Source: M55B165 sp964423265
Lineage (GTDB): Bacteria > Actinomycetota > Humimicrobiia > Humimicrobiales > Humimicrobiaceae
Assembly (NCBI GenBank): GCA_964423265.1
Contig: CAYREF010000006.1
Span: forward strand, 1 to 55,442
Reading direction: 5' to 3'
Length of the DNA: 55,442 nucleotides
Part shown: positions 7,029 to 15,615 of the stretch, in pieces
Layout: every line of letters begins with the position of its first letter
How positions within the stretch are numbered: position 1 is the stretch's first letter
Position numbers and translations under genes: made by a program
Notes under the pieces: generated by a model
What the model was told of the DNA's origin: nothing
Database searches by the model: none
Seen by the model: the letters and a program-made list of their open reading frames with translations, nothing else

Positions 7029-9065
7029 CTGCTTTCAATCGGCATAGATGTTGGCGGAACTTTTACTGATTTCGTAGTATATGACAGTAATAAGAATAAG
7101 GTAAAGGCTTTTAAGGTACTTTCCAACAAAACCCATTCCTGGAATCCGGTAATACAGGGATTAAGGGAGATAAATGCTAGTGGGAAAATAAGGGATATCA
7201 GACATGGAACCACTGTAGGAACAAATGCTATTATCGAAAGGAAGGGCAGCAAAACCGCCCTTATAACCACCAAAGGATTTAGGGACTTATTAGAAATAGG
7301 CAGGCAAAAAAGACCTGAACTTTATAACCTCCGTGGCAGAAAGCCAGAGCCATTAATTAGCAGGGATTGGCGGCTGGAGGTAGAAGAGAGGATTGATGCT
7401 AGAGGCAAAGTACTTATTCCTTTAAATGCTAATGATCTTGGAGCTGGTATAGAAAAAATTAAGCAGGGAGGTATTGAGTCCGTAGCGATTTTGTTTTTGC
7501 ATTCATATGCTAACAATAGCCACGAGAAGAAAGCCGCTAAAATTGTAAAGGATAAGTTTCCATCTGCCTATTTGGCTGTATCCTCTGAGCTTATACCTGA
7601 ATTCAGGGAATATGAGAGATTAACTACCACCGTGCTAAATGCATATTTAGGACCTGTACTGATAAATTACTTATCTAAACTAGTTAAAGGGATTAAAAAA
7701 ATTAGAAGCGGTGCCCCCATATATATTAGCCAGTCAGATGGAGGGATTAGCTCTCCCAAAAGCATTGCTAGCTTTCCTGTAAGGACTGCTTACTCTGGAC
7801 CCAGTGCAGGGGTAGTTGGTTCAGCTGCACTGGCTGAAGAAAAGAAAATAGGGAGGAACATAATCTCACTGGATATTGGTGGCACCAGTACTGATGTGGC
7901 CTTGGTAAAAGATTTTAAGCCTGCTAAAACCGTGGAAAAAGAGATTCTAGGCTTCCCCATAAAATTTCCCACTGTTGATATACTGACAATTGGGGCGGGG
8001 GGAGGTAGTATCGCATCTGTGGAATATGGCCACCTTAAGGTGGGCCCTGGAAGTGCTGGGGCAAATCCTGGCCCTGCTTGTTATAATAGAGAAGGCCGTG
8101 AGCCTACAGTAACTGATGCAAATCTTATCCTGGGGTTAATAGGCGAGGATACTATGCTGGGAAATAAGATAAGCCTGGACAGGCAAAAAGCTGAAAAAGC
8201 TATAAAGGAAAAAATCTGTTACCCTTTTGACTGGAGCATAGAAGAAGGGGCCTGGGCAATTAATAGGATAATTTCTGATAATATTTCCAATGAAATCCGC
8301 AAGATTACTTTATCTCAGGGGATAAATCCCGGAAGCTTGAAAATGGTAGCATATGGTGGGGCTGGCCCTATGCACGCTGCCGATATTTGCAGAGATCTGG
8401 GGATAGGAAATGCAGTAATTCCTGCAAATCCCGGTGTTTTTTCAGCCGCAGGCTTGTTTAGCTGTAATAAAACTATGGATTTTGTAACTGCTTATAGCAA
8501 ACATGGCCGGACCGGACTAAAAAAAGCAATAAAGGGGCTGAGTATTAAAGGCAGGCGGTGGTTTGGAAAAGAGAACATACCCAAGAGCAGCCAAAAGATG
8601 GACTTCTTTGCTGATATGAGGTACAGGGGACAGAATTATGAAATAAATGTGCCAATTCCTAGCTTAAATACGGGAAATGATAAAATTTGGAATAACCTGG
8701 TGGAAAGCTTTAATAAAAAACATTCACAGGTTTATGGCCATTTTAAAAAAGGAGCAGCTATAGAGATAGTAAATATTAGGTTAAAATGCATTGGCAGGTC
8801 AAAAATAAAAGTTAAACATAACTTTATGCAAAAGGCTAAGGGAGCGCCGATAAAGGGGTATAGGGACATTATGTTTCTGGGTTCGGGTGGAAGGATAAGG
8901 ACTCCCATATATGACAAAATGAGGATGGATGCGGCAAGAAAAATAGAGGGGCCGGCAGTTATTGAACAAGTAGATTCAACCATAGTAATACCCCCGCAAG
9001 ATTCTGCTGTAATGGGTGAGGATGGGGATCTGGTTATAAACATATTTAAGGGGCAAAATGGATAA
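7029..9065 (+). CDS. hyuA: Hydantoinase/5-oxoprolinase subunit A, CTG start
   Basis: The 678-residue product is the ATP-dependent HyuA subunit of N-methylhydantoinase/oxoprolinase/acetone-carboxylase-type enzymes. The N-terminus reads LSIGIDVGGTFTDFVVYD, the ASKHA phosphate loop. It is followed by RHGTTVGTNAIIERKG, the second ATPase block SLDIGGTSTDVALV, and LTIGAGGGSIASVEYGHLKVGPGSAGA. The start is unusual: no ATG, GTG or TTG exists in frame before codon 155. CTG at 7029 gives exactly the family N-terminus and lies four bases after a GGGGG ribosome binding site. The last eight bases overlap hyuB. The true substrate (hydantoin, oxoproline or another cyclic amide) cannot be told. Confidence 0.9.
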   Translation: MLSIGIDVGGTFTDFVVYDSNKNKVKAFKVLSNKTHSWNPVIQGLREINASGKIRDIRHGTTVGTNAIIERKGSKTALITTKGFRDLLEIGRQKRPELYNLRGRKPEPLISRDWRLEVEERIDARGKVLIPLNANDLGAGIEKIKQGGIESVAILFLHSYANNSHEKKAAKIVKDKFPSAYLAVSSELIPEFREYERLTTTVLNAYLGPVLINYLSKLVKGIKKIRSGAPIYISQSDGGISSPKSIASFPVRTAYSGPSAGVVGSAALAEEKKIGRNIISLDIGGTSTDVALVKDFKPAKTVEKEILGFPIKFPTVDILTIGAGGGSIASVEYGHLKVGPGSAGANPGPACYNREGREPTVTDANLILGLIGEDTMLGNKISLDRQKAEKAIKEKICYPFDWSIEEGAWAINRIISDNISNEIRKITLSQGINPGSLKMVAYGGAGPMHAADICRDLGIGNAVIPANPGVFSAAGLFSCNKTMDFVTAYSKHGRTGLKKAIKGLSIKGRRWFGKENIPKSSQKMDFFADMRYRGQNYEINVPIPSLNTGNDKIWNNLVESFNKKHSQVYGHFKKGAAIEIVNIRLKCIGRSKIKVKHNFMQKAKGAPIKGYRDIMFLGSGGRIRTPIYDKMRMDAARKIEGPAVIEQVDSTIVIPPQDSAVMGEDGDLVINIFKGQNG

Positions 9066-10686
9066 CACGGGCATTGTTGTGTTGCAGGTAATACAGAACA
9101 GGCTGAAGGCAATAGCAGAATTAATGGGACAGGTGCTGGTAAGGAGTGCTTTCTCTGCAAATATTAAAGAAAGAAGGGATTGCTCTACTGCCATATTTGA
9201 CAAGGAGGGACAGTTAATAGCCCAGGCAGAGCATATACCTTTGCATCTTGGTTCAATGTTGGGTGTGGTAAGGGAAGTTCTTAAAGAGTATGGGAAAGAT
9301 ATAAGGCAAGGAGATGTTTTTATTGCCAATGATCCCTACAAAGGGGGTACCCACTTGCCCGACATAACATTGGTCAGCCCCTTCTTTTACAGGGGAAAAC
9401 TCCAGGGCTTTGCTGCAAACATAGCCCACCACTCAGACATGGGGGGAGCTATGCCTGGGGGAATATCAGGAAATGCTAAGTCTATTTATGAGGAAGGTTT
9501 GAGAATTCCTCCCGTAAAGTTAATATACCAGGGTAGGCCGGACAAGGAATTATTGCGCCTTATTTATATAAATTGCAGGGTTCCCGGAGAGAGACAAGCA
9601 GATTTAGATGCACAAGTTGCTACCAACAAAATGGGCATCAAGCACCTAAATGAATTATGGGAAAAATACGGCTCTATAAAAATTAGCAAAGCCATAAGTG
9701 AGTGTATGGATTATACAGAGAGCAGGTTAAGGGATAAAATCAGAAATTTAAGAGATGGCACATACAAGTTTGCGGACAAACTTGATGATGACGGGGTTAC
9801 AGACAAGCCAATTGACATAAGGGTTTTAATAAATATAGAAGGGGACCGAATAGTTTTTGATTTTACTGGTACGGACCAGCAGAGCAAAGGTGCTATAAAC
9901 GTAGTAAGATCTGCTTTGGTGGCCACTATTTTTTATGTGTTAAAAGCTTTTTTTGATCCGGAACTGCCAGCAAATTCAGGGATTGAAAGGGTGATAGAAA
10001 TAAAAGTGCCTGACGGTAGCATAATAAACCCTTCCCCTGGTGCAGCAGTGGGAGCCAGGACTGATACATGCCAAAGGATTGCCGGAACTATAATTGGTGC
10101 ATTGAATAAGGCTGACTCAAATAAGGCTGTAGCTGGATCTAATGATGCTAGCACTGCAGTGGTATTTTCAGATGGCCAAACTTTTGTTTATGTGGAAGCA
10201 GTAGCTGGCGGTGCTGGTGCCTATGAAGGGGGAGATGGAATGGATGCTGTGCAAGTCCATATAACTAATACATCTAATTTGCCTATCGAAGCACTGGAAA
10301 GAGAATTTCCCATAATGGTGGAAAAATATGAGCTCATACCGGATTCAGGAGGAAGAGGAAAGTTTAGGGGAGGGTTGGGGTTGGTAAGGAGGATCAAGGT
10401 GTTGAAGGATGGAATTATTTTTTCCTCACATGGGGATAGACATAAATTTCCGCCCTGGGGGTGGAACGGGGGAATGCATGGTAAGACCGGACGGTTTTTG
10501 TTGAATAATAAAACCGTACTACCTTCAAAATCCTCAAATATCTTATTAGGCAAGGGTGATACAATTGATGTAGAAACCCCTGGTGGGGGAGGATTCATGG
10601 ACTATTCAGAAAGGGCAGAAGCTTTAATTGCTAAAGATTTAAAAGAAGGAAAAATGGTGGGGGAATATGAACAAAGAAAAAGTTAA
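9058..10686 (+). CDS. hyuB: Hydantoinase/5-oxoprolinase subunit B
   Basis: This 542-residue protein is the HyuB catalytic partner. It carries the family blocks FSANIKERRDCSTAIFD, AEHIPLHLGSM, DVFIANDPYKGGTHLPDI, FAANIAHHSDMGG and DLDAQVATN, plus a C-terminal PDSGGRGKFRGGLG and ETPGGGGFMD. Length and domain order are typical (usually 500-600 residues). The ATGGATAA overlap with hyuA implies translational coupling and 1:1 subunit ratio. The complex hydrolyses cyclic amides with ATP in known members. No amino acid transporter or dihydropyrimidinase gene is nearby to identify the substrate. The lipoprotein gene downstream overlaps its end by 20 bases. Confidence 0.92.
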   Translation: MDNTGIVVLQVIQNRLKAIAELMGQVLVRSAFSANIKERRDCSTAIFDKEGQLIAQAEHIPLHLGSMLGVVREVLKEYGKDIRQGDVFIANDPYKGGTHLPDITLVSPFFYRGKLQGFAANIAHHSDMGGAMPGGISGNAKSIYEEGLRIPPVKLIYQGRPDKELLRLIYINCRVPGERQADLDAQVATNKMGIKHLNELWEKYGSIKISKAISECMDYTESRLRDKIRNLRDGTYKFADKLDDDGVTDKPIDIRVLINIEGDRIVFDFTGTDQQSKGAINVVRSALVATIFYVLKAFFDPELPANSGIERVIEIKVPDGSIINPSPGAAVGARTDTCQRIAGTIIGALNKADSNKAVAGSNDASTAVVFSDGQTFVYVEAVAGGAGAYEGGDGMDAVQVHITNTSNLPIEALEREFPIMVEKYELIPDSGGRGKFRGGLGLVRRIKVLKDGIIFSSHGDRHKFPPWGWNGGMHGKTGRFLLNNKTVLPSKSSNILLGKGDTIDVETPGGGGFMDYSERAEALIAKDLKEGKMVGEYEQRKS

Positions 10687-11923
10687 ACTGTTTATTACAG
10701 GCGCTATATTTGTAATTTTTATATTTAGCATATCTTGTGCTCCTGAACTACATTTTGGAGAACTGGCAATTTGCCAAGACATTGACCATGAGACAAATGA
10801 ACCCAAAGGTTCTAAGGTTTTATACAATGCAGAAGAAGAGAGTATTCACGCAACTATTTTATGCAAAGGAGCCAAAGCTAGTGATGTGTATAGTTTTAAA
10901 TGGATTAATATTACAACAGGGGAAACACTTTTAGACGAGTCATCTGAATATAAAGATGGGCGGGGTTACTTTGAAGGTTACGTGGCTTCCAGCATACATA
11001 CTACAGAAGAGGTAAAATTATTCCCACCGGGCAATTATAATGTAGAATTTTTCCATAATGGTAAACTGGAAAAAGAAAAAAGCTTTATGGTGCAGCAGCC
11101 ACAGGTAAAAATACTTGAGGTATCTTTGGCAAGTGAAACCGATATTTCTGGAGCACCGGCTAATATTACCAGGCAATTCAATGAAGGGGAAACAGTTTAT
11201 GCTTGCATTAAGAGTAATTATTTAATATCGGGAAATACAATTACAGCTAAGTGGTATTCGGAAGATGGGGAGACGGTCTTTGAAACCTCCAAAACGTTAG
11301 AAGAGGATTATTATGAAGAAAGTTATACTGTTTTTAATTTAACCAACTCGGAAGGGGTTCTTACTTCTGGAGATCATAAAGTGGAAGTTTACTTAAATGA
11401 TTCTCTCTACGACAGCTATGAATTTACCATTTCTGAATCCCTAGATTTATTTTCCACAGGCCAAACTTACATTAATGATAAATTTCAATTTAGCGTAGCT
11501 ATTCCTGATGGTTGGTCTTATAGTGAAAATGAAAATGATGAAAAGATACAAGTAGGCTTACAGACAGAAGAAAAGATACCAGTAGGTTTTTCTCTAATTG
11601 CAAGCACAGCATCCGATAAACCTCAAAAAGAGGACTATTCATCTTTCTCAAATACGGTTTTGCAAGGGATGACAGCCGGCAGTAATTGGAGCAAGACTAA
11701 CCAAGTAGAAAATGAGTTTAAGACTGCCAATGTCATCAAAGTTGATGAATTTGTTTATACCTACCATGATCCGGATGGCAATGAATGGATAATGGTAACA
11801 GCTTTTGCCGAAAACAATGATGTGTTATATATAATTTTTGGGATGGCAAGATATGATTATTATGAAATGGCAGATGACATATATCACGGAATGCTAAGCT
11901 CCCTAGAATTTAACGGCTCCTAA
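10667..11923 (+). CDS. Lipoprotein, lineage-specific family (copy 1)
   Basis: The 418-residue product has a lipoprotein signal peptide (FIFSISC, lipobox Cys about residue 24) and is otherwise extracellular. Three regions are visible: two beta-rich repeats of about 110 residues (first FGELAICQDIDHETNEPKG, second VKILEVSLASETDISG), and a C-terminal domain starting YINDKFQFSVAIPDGWSY that resembles PsbP/DUF1795-type domains. It is a paralogue of the lipoprotein encoded at 31591-32811, with the same domain order and opening (FGKLVICSSVNQDTYEPVG there). I do not know the function. It overlaps hyuB, so it is co-transcribed, but a link to hydantoin metabolism is unproven. Confidence 0.78.
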   Translation: MNKEKVKLFITGAIFVIFIFSISCAPELHFGELAICQDIDHETNEPKGSKVLYNAEEESIHATILCKGAKASDVYSFKWINITTGETLLDESSEYKDGRGYFEGYVASSIHTTEEVKLFPPGNYNVEFFHNGKLEKEKSFMVQQPQVKILEVSLASETDISGAPANITRQFNEGETVYACIKSNYLISGNTITAKWYSEDGETVFETSKTLEEDYYEESYTVFNLTNSEGVLTSGDHKVEVYLNDSLYDSYEFTISESLDLFSTGQTYINDKFQFSVAIPDGWSYSENENDEKIQVGLQTEEKIPVGFSLIASTASDKPQKEDYSSFSNTVLQGMTAGSNWSKTNQVENEFKTANVIKVDEFVYTYHDPDGNEWIMVTAFAENNDVLYIIFGMARYDYYEMADDIYHGMLSSLEFNGS

Positions 11924-11934
11924 TCTTTTTTGGT

Positions 11935-11964
11935 TTGAAACATTTTCCTTTTTATTTATATAAT
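11935..11964 (+). promoter_or_regulatory. Promoter of the lacI-GGDEF-metal lipoprotein operon
   Basis: TTGAAA (11935-11940) and a consensus TATAAT (11959-11964) are separated by 18 bases. Transcription would start near 11971, about 24 bases before the LacI-family ATG. The leader is A/T-only and shows no clear ribosome binding site. I find no obvious LacI-type dyad next to it. Confidence 0.5.
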
Positions 11965-11994
11965 AAAAACACAAAATATAAATTTTAATAAAAA

Positions 11995-13023
11995 ATGGCA
12001 AATAAAAAAGAACTAAGCATCAAGGAAATAGCCAAACTGGCAGGAGTTTCCAAAGCTACTGTTTCAAATGCTTTAAGCGGAAAAAGACATGTAAAACCCT
12101 CTACTAAAGAGAAAATCCTCAAGCTGGTTAAAAAATATAACTATCGCCCTAGTGCAATTGCAAGGGGTTTGTGCCAGAAAAAAACCAGCATGATCGGGGT
12201 TATAATAGCAGATATTTATAACCCGTATTATTCGGAAGTTATAAAAGGGATAGAGGCAGAGGTCAAAAAAAATGACTATATATTAATAGTGGGCTCAACT
12301 AATTATAAAATAGAAAATGAGATAAAGGAGTTTGAAAGGTTAAATTCCTTATGCATTGACGGATTTATATTTATAAGCTCCCAAAATGACCAAAAGAGGA
12401 TAGAAGAAATAAATACCAGGAATGTGCCTATTGTATTCATAGATAGGGAGATTAAAAATTATTCCTCTGTACTGATAAATAATAAAAAGGCTATGGAAAA
12501 AGCAGTGGCTTTTTTACAGGAAAAGGGCCATAAAAAAATAGGCTATGTCGGGTCTAAGGGTTATACCTATAATATAGACCACCGCTACAAGGGCTATTTA
12601 TCAGGATTGAAAAAGAATAATTTAAACTGTGACAAAAACCTTATCTTCCTCAGCGAAAAAATGGCCACAAATGAATTTAATATAGGCTATAGGCTTATAG
12701 ACAGTTATATTAAAAAAAATGAAGAATTAGGATTTACGGCACTGATAAGCCAGGCTGATATAATTGCTTTTGGCATTATAAGAGCTTTACAGGATAATGG
12801 GTTTAATGTTCCTGAGGATGTCTCTGTAGTAGGTTTTGACAATATCCACTCTTCAAGATTTTCCAATCCAAGACTCACCACTGTAAACCAGCCCAAAAGG
12901 AAGATGGGAAAGATAGGGGCAAGGATACTGCTTAAAGAGCTTTCAAACGGCAAAAAGGCAAAAGACTTAGTGTACTTGGATGCTGTTGTGGTGGAAAGGG
13001 AATCAACTATTATGGTTAATTAG
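11995..13023 (+). CDS. LacI family transcriptional regulator
   Basis: The 342-residue product has the LacI HTH at residues 6-30 (IKEIAKLAGVSKATVSNAL), the hinge helix YRPSAIARGL (about 49-58), and a periplasmic-binding-protein-like effector domain with IGVIIADIYNPYYSEVIKGIE, PIVFIDREI and VPEDVSVVGFDNI near the end. Family members bind a sugar or nucleotide effector; the ligand cannot be predicted. No sugar transporter or catabolic gene is adjacent. Instead the next gene, with no gap at all, encodes a cobalamin-binding GGDEF protein, an unusual partner for a LacI regulator. Confidence 0.9.
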   Translation: MANKKELSIKEIAKLAGVSKATVSNALSGKRHVKPSTKEKILKLVKKYNYRPSAIARGLCQKKTSMIGVIIADIYNPYYSEVIKGIEAEVKKNDYILIVGSTNYKIENEIKEFERLNSLCIDGFIFISSQNDQKRIEEINTRNVPIVFIDREIKNYSSVLINNKKAMEKAVAFLQEKGHKKIGYVGSKGYTYNIDHRYKGYLSGLKKNNLNCDKNLIFLSEKMATNEFNIGYRLIDSYIKKNEELGFTALISQADIIAFGIIRALQDNGFNVPEDVSVVGFDNIHSSRFSNPRLTTVNQPKRKMGKIGARILLKELSNGKKAKDLVYLDAVVVERESTIMVN

Positions 13024-14718
13024 ATGGCAGAAAAAATAAAATGCAGGGGCATGGATATAGATGTTGGATTGCTGGCAGCTGAGATATTGGAAACCCAAAC
13101 TAAACTCCAGCCAGAATTAAAACAAAAATATTCAAAAAAAGATTTTGAAGTTTGCAAAAAGGATATAGGCTACCATCTTAATTACTTATGCCAAGCTCTT
13201 TCTTGCGATAGCCTTCCTTTATTTCTGGACTATGTAAATTGGGCTACAGTTATGCTGGCTGAACGTGGCGTGCATGCAAGTGATTTTGTTAAGAACCTGG
13301 AAAGCATGATTAAGGTTTTCAGGCAAAGATTGCTTGGTGCCCTGGGGACAGACGCTATAAGTTATATAAAGCAAGCCATCAGGATAGTCAAGGAAGACAG
13401 GGCTAAGGCGGAAACTTTTATATCCCCCGGTAATAAATATTATAACCTGGCTAAGAATTACCTTGATGCTATCCTGGAGGGTGAAAAAGAAAAAGCCAGT
13501 TACCTGATATCAGAAGCAATAAAAGGGGAGGCAAGGCTAGAAGATATTTACCTCTATGTATTCCAGCCCGGCCAGTATGAGCTAGGCAGGCTATGGCAAA
13601 CAAGGAAAATAGATGTGGCAACTGAACATTACGGGACTGCAATTACCCATTCTATAATGGCCCAGCTGTATCCCCGGATTTTATCTTCTGAGAAGATGGG
13701 CTTAAGGTTTCTTGGAGCTTGCATAAATGGGGAACAGCATGAAATAGGCATAAGGATGCTCACAGACCTTTTAGAATTGAAGGGCTGGGACACTTATTAT
13801 TTAGGCTCCAATACCCCACCTGGAAGCATTATAAAAAAGATTAAGGAAAGGGAAATAGACCTGGCAGGGATATCTGCAACCATGACCTATAATCTGAGCA
13901 ATGTTGAGGATTTGATTAAAAAAATCCGGTCTGAGGCAGGGGATGTAAAAATAATGGTTGGCGGGTACCCATTTAGGGTTGATGAAAACCTATGGAAGGC
14001 AATAGGTGCAGACGGCTATGGTAGGGATGCCGGGCAAGCCTCCAGGCAGGCAACAAGCTTGGTAAAAAAAGGTAAAATAGCCAGGAAAGCAAAGGCAGGC
14101 CAAAGTTTTGTCAGCAGCAGCAAGACAGAAGCACAAAACAAGAAAAGGCTGTATTCCAAGCTGGCTGCTATCAACAATGAACTTTTAACTGCCCAGAGGA
14201 AATTAGAGAAAAAAAATATAGAACTTGAAAAATTAAACCAAGAGCTGGAGGAGATAGCCATTAGAGATCCTTTAACCAAACTTTATAACCGCAGGTTTTT
14301 CTACCAAAAAATTGAAGAAGAAATAAATAGGGCAAAGAGGTTAAATTACGGCATGGTGGTTGCTATGGTTGATATAAATAATTTTAAGCAGGTTAATGAC
14401 AGCCATGGTCATGAAGCGGGGGACAAGGTGCTAAAGAAATTTGCAAGCATTGTTGAAAATAATTTGAGGAAAGGGATAGATTCAGCGTACCGGTGGGGAG
14501 GGGATGAATTTTTAATTTTGCTGGTAGACAGCAATCTGGAAAAAGCAGAAAAAGTTTTAAAAAGATTGGATAGTAACTTAAGGAGTTATCTATCGGAGGT
14601 TTCACTTTCTTATGGTTTTGAAAAAATAAGCAGGCTGGGCAGGGTGGATATGGAAAAAATCATAAAAATTGTGGATAATAAGATGTATGAATATAAAAAA
14701 AAGCAGAAAAAAATATAG
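13024..14718 (+). CDS. Cobalamin-binding (CarH-like) GGDEF protein
   Basis: The 564-residue protein fuses a B12-binding module to a diguanylate cyclase. Residues about 140-215 form the helical cap with W191-x9-E201-H202, the Wx9EH signature of AdoCbl photoreceptors such as CarH. The Rossmann B12 domain follows, with E237-x-H239-x2-G242 (lower axial His), GISATMT and VGGYPF. A coiled coil spans about 370-412, and a GGDEF domain (GGDEF at 492-496, RDPLTKLYNRR entry, DINNFKQVND) completes it. The inhibitory I-site reads KGID rather than RxxD. It probably makes cyclic-di-GMP under control of cobalamin, perhaps light. Residues 1-135 are helical and unassigned. It starts directly after the LacI stop. 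Confidence 0.88.
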   Translation: MAEKIKCRGMDIDVGLLAAEILETQTKLQPELKQKYSKKDFEVCKKDIGYHLNYLCQALSCDSLPLFLDYVNWATVMLAERGVHASDFVKNLESMIKVFRQRLLGALGTDAISYIKQAIRIVKEDRAKAETFISPGNKYYNLAKNYLDAILEGEKEKASYLISEAIKGEARLEDIYLYVFQPGQYELGRLWQTRKIDVATEHYGTAITHSIMAQLYPRILSSEKMGLRFLGACINGEQHEIGIRMLTDLLELKGWDTYYLGSNTPPGSIIKKIKEREIDLAGISATMTYNLSNVEDLIKKIRSEAGDVKIMVGGYPFRVDENLWKAIGADGYGRDAGQASRQATSLVKKGKIARKAKAGQSFVSSSKTEAQNKKRLYSKLAAINNELLTAQRKLEKKNIELEKLNQELEEIAIRDPLTKLYNRRFFYQKIEEEINRAKRLNYGMVVAMVDINNFKQVNDSHGHEAGDKVLKKFASIVENNLRKGIDSAYRWGGDEFLILLVDSNLEKAEKVLKRLDSNLRSYLSEVSLSYGFEKISRLGRVDMEKIIKIVDNKMYEYKKKQKKI

Positions 14719-15586
14719 CAATATTTTAATTTTTTTCATAGCATTTCTTATCTCCATTATTACCATCGCTGGCATCAGTTCATGTCAGAAAAGCAAAAGC
14801 GACGCTGGAGCAGATAAAATAATAATAGCTGCTACTATTTACCCCCTGTATGACATTGCAAAAAATATAGTAGGCAACAAGGGAGAGGTTTATTACATTA
14901 TAAATCCTGGAGAAAGTCCACATACTTTTGAATTTACTTCAGGCAGGATAAAGAAAATACACGATGCTGATATTGCCATTAAAATTGGCCTGGGTCTTGA
15001 TGATTGGATAAATGATTCTATAAAAAGCATTGGGACCACCCTGGACATATATGCTGTAAACAAAGGTATAGAATTAATAGATGGAAATCCTCATATATGG
15101 CTTTCCCTTGCCAACGGGCAGGTAATATCCGAAAACCTGTGTAGTGTACTGGTAAAAGAATTTCCGCAGTATAGCGAGGATTTTAGGGAAAACTGTGCCA
15201 GCTATATTAAAAAGCTGGAATCTTTAAATTCTAGCTATAAAGAGGAAGCTAAGAATTTTAACAAAAAGGAATTCATAGCTTTCCATGATGCCTGGAGCTA
15301 TTTTTCCAAAGACCTGGGGATAAAGCAAGTTATGGCTATTGAGCCTTTTCCGGGAAAAGAGCCCACCCCTGATCATCTAATAGAAATACAGAAAGTAATA
15401 AAAGAATATAATATCAGCACTATTTTTATCGAGCCCCAGCTCTCTCCGGAAATAGTGGAGTTCTTAGCAGAAGACATGGACTTAAAAATTTTAATTCTAG
15501 ACCCGTTGGGAGGAGTTGAAGGGAGGCAAACGTACACTGAGCTGATGGCTTTTAATTTCAACCAATTTAGAAAAACGCTAAAATAA
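14687..15586 (+). CDS. ZnuA-like metal ABC transporter substrate-binding lipoprotein
   Basis: The 299-residue product belongs to the cluster A-I zinc/manganese-binding lipoproteins. A signal sequence ends in GISSC (lipid Cys33). Expected metal ligands are H79 (GESPHTFEF), H136 (NPHIW), H200 (FHDAWSYF) and D272 near the C-terminus. The His-rich loop typical of ZnuA is absent. The ATG chosen overlaps the GGDEF gene by 32 bases; a TTG 18 bases further up is a less likely start. No matching permease or ATPase gene is adjacent, so this is an orphan binding protein in the window. Confidence 0.88.
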   Translation: MNIKKSRKKYSNILIFFIAFLISIITIAGISSCQKSKSDAGADKIIIAATIYPLYDIAKNIVGNKGEVYYIINPGESPHTFEFTSGRIKKIHDADIAIKIGLGLDDWINDSIKSIGTTLDIYAVNKGIELIDGNPHIWLSLANGQVISENLCSVLVKEFPQYSEDFRENCASYIKKLESLNSSYKEEAKNFNKKEFIAFHDAWSYFSKDLGIKQVMAIEPFPGKEPTPDHLIEIQKVIKEYNISTIFIEPQLSPEIVEFLAEDMDLKILILDPLGGVEGRQTYTELMAFNFNQFRKTLK

Positions 15587-15615
15587 TTTCTTTTTATATT
15601 TGAAATTAGGGAGAG

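Noticed and set aside
13024..14718. Corrinoid protein of a methyltransferase system
   Set aside because: The Wx9EH and ExHxxG pattern and the GGDEF fusion fit a sensor better, and no methyltransferase partner gene is nearby.
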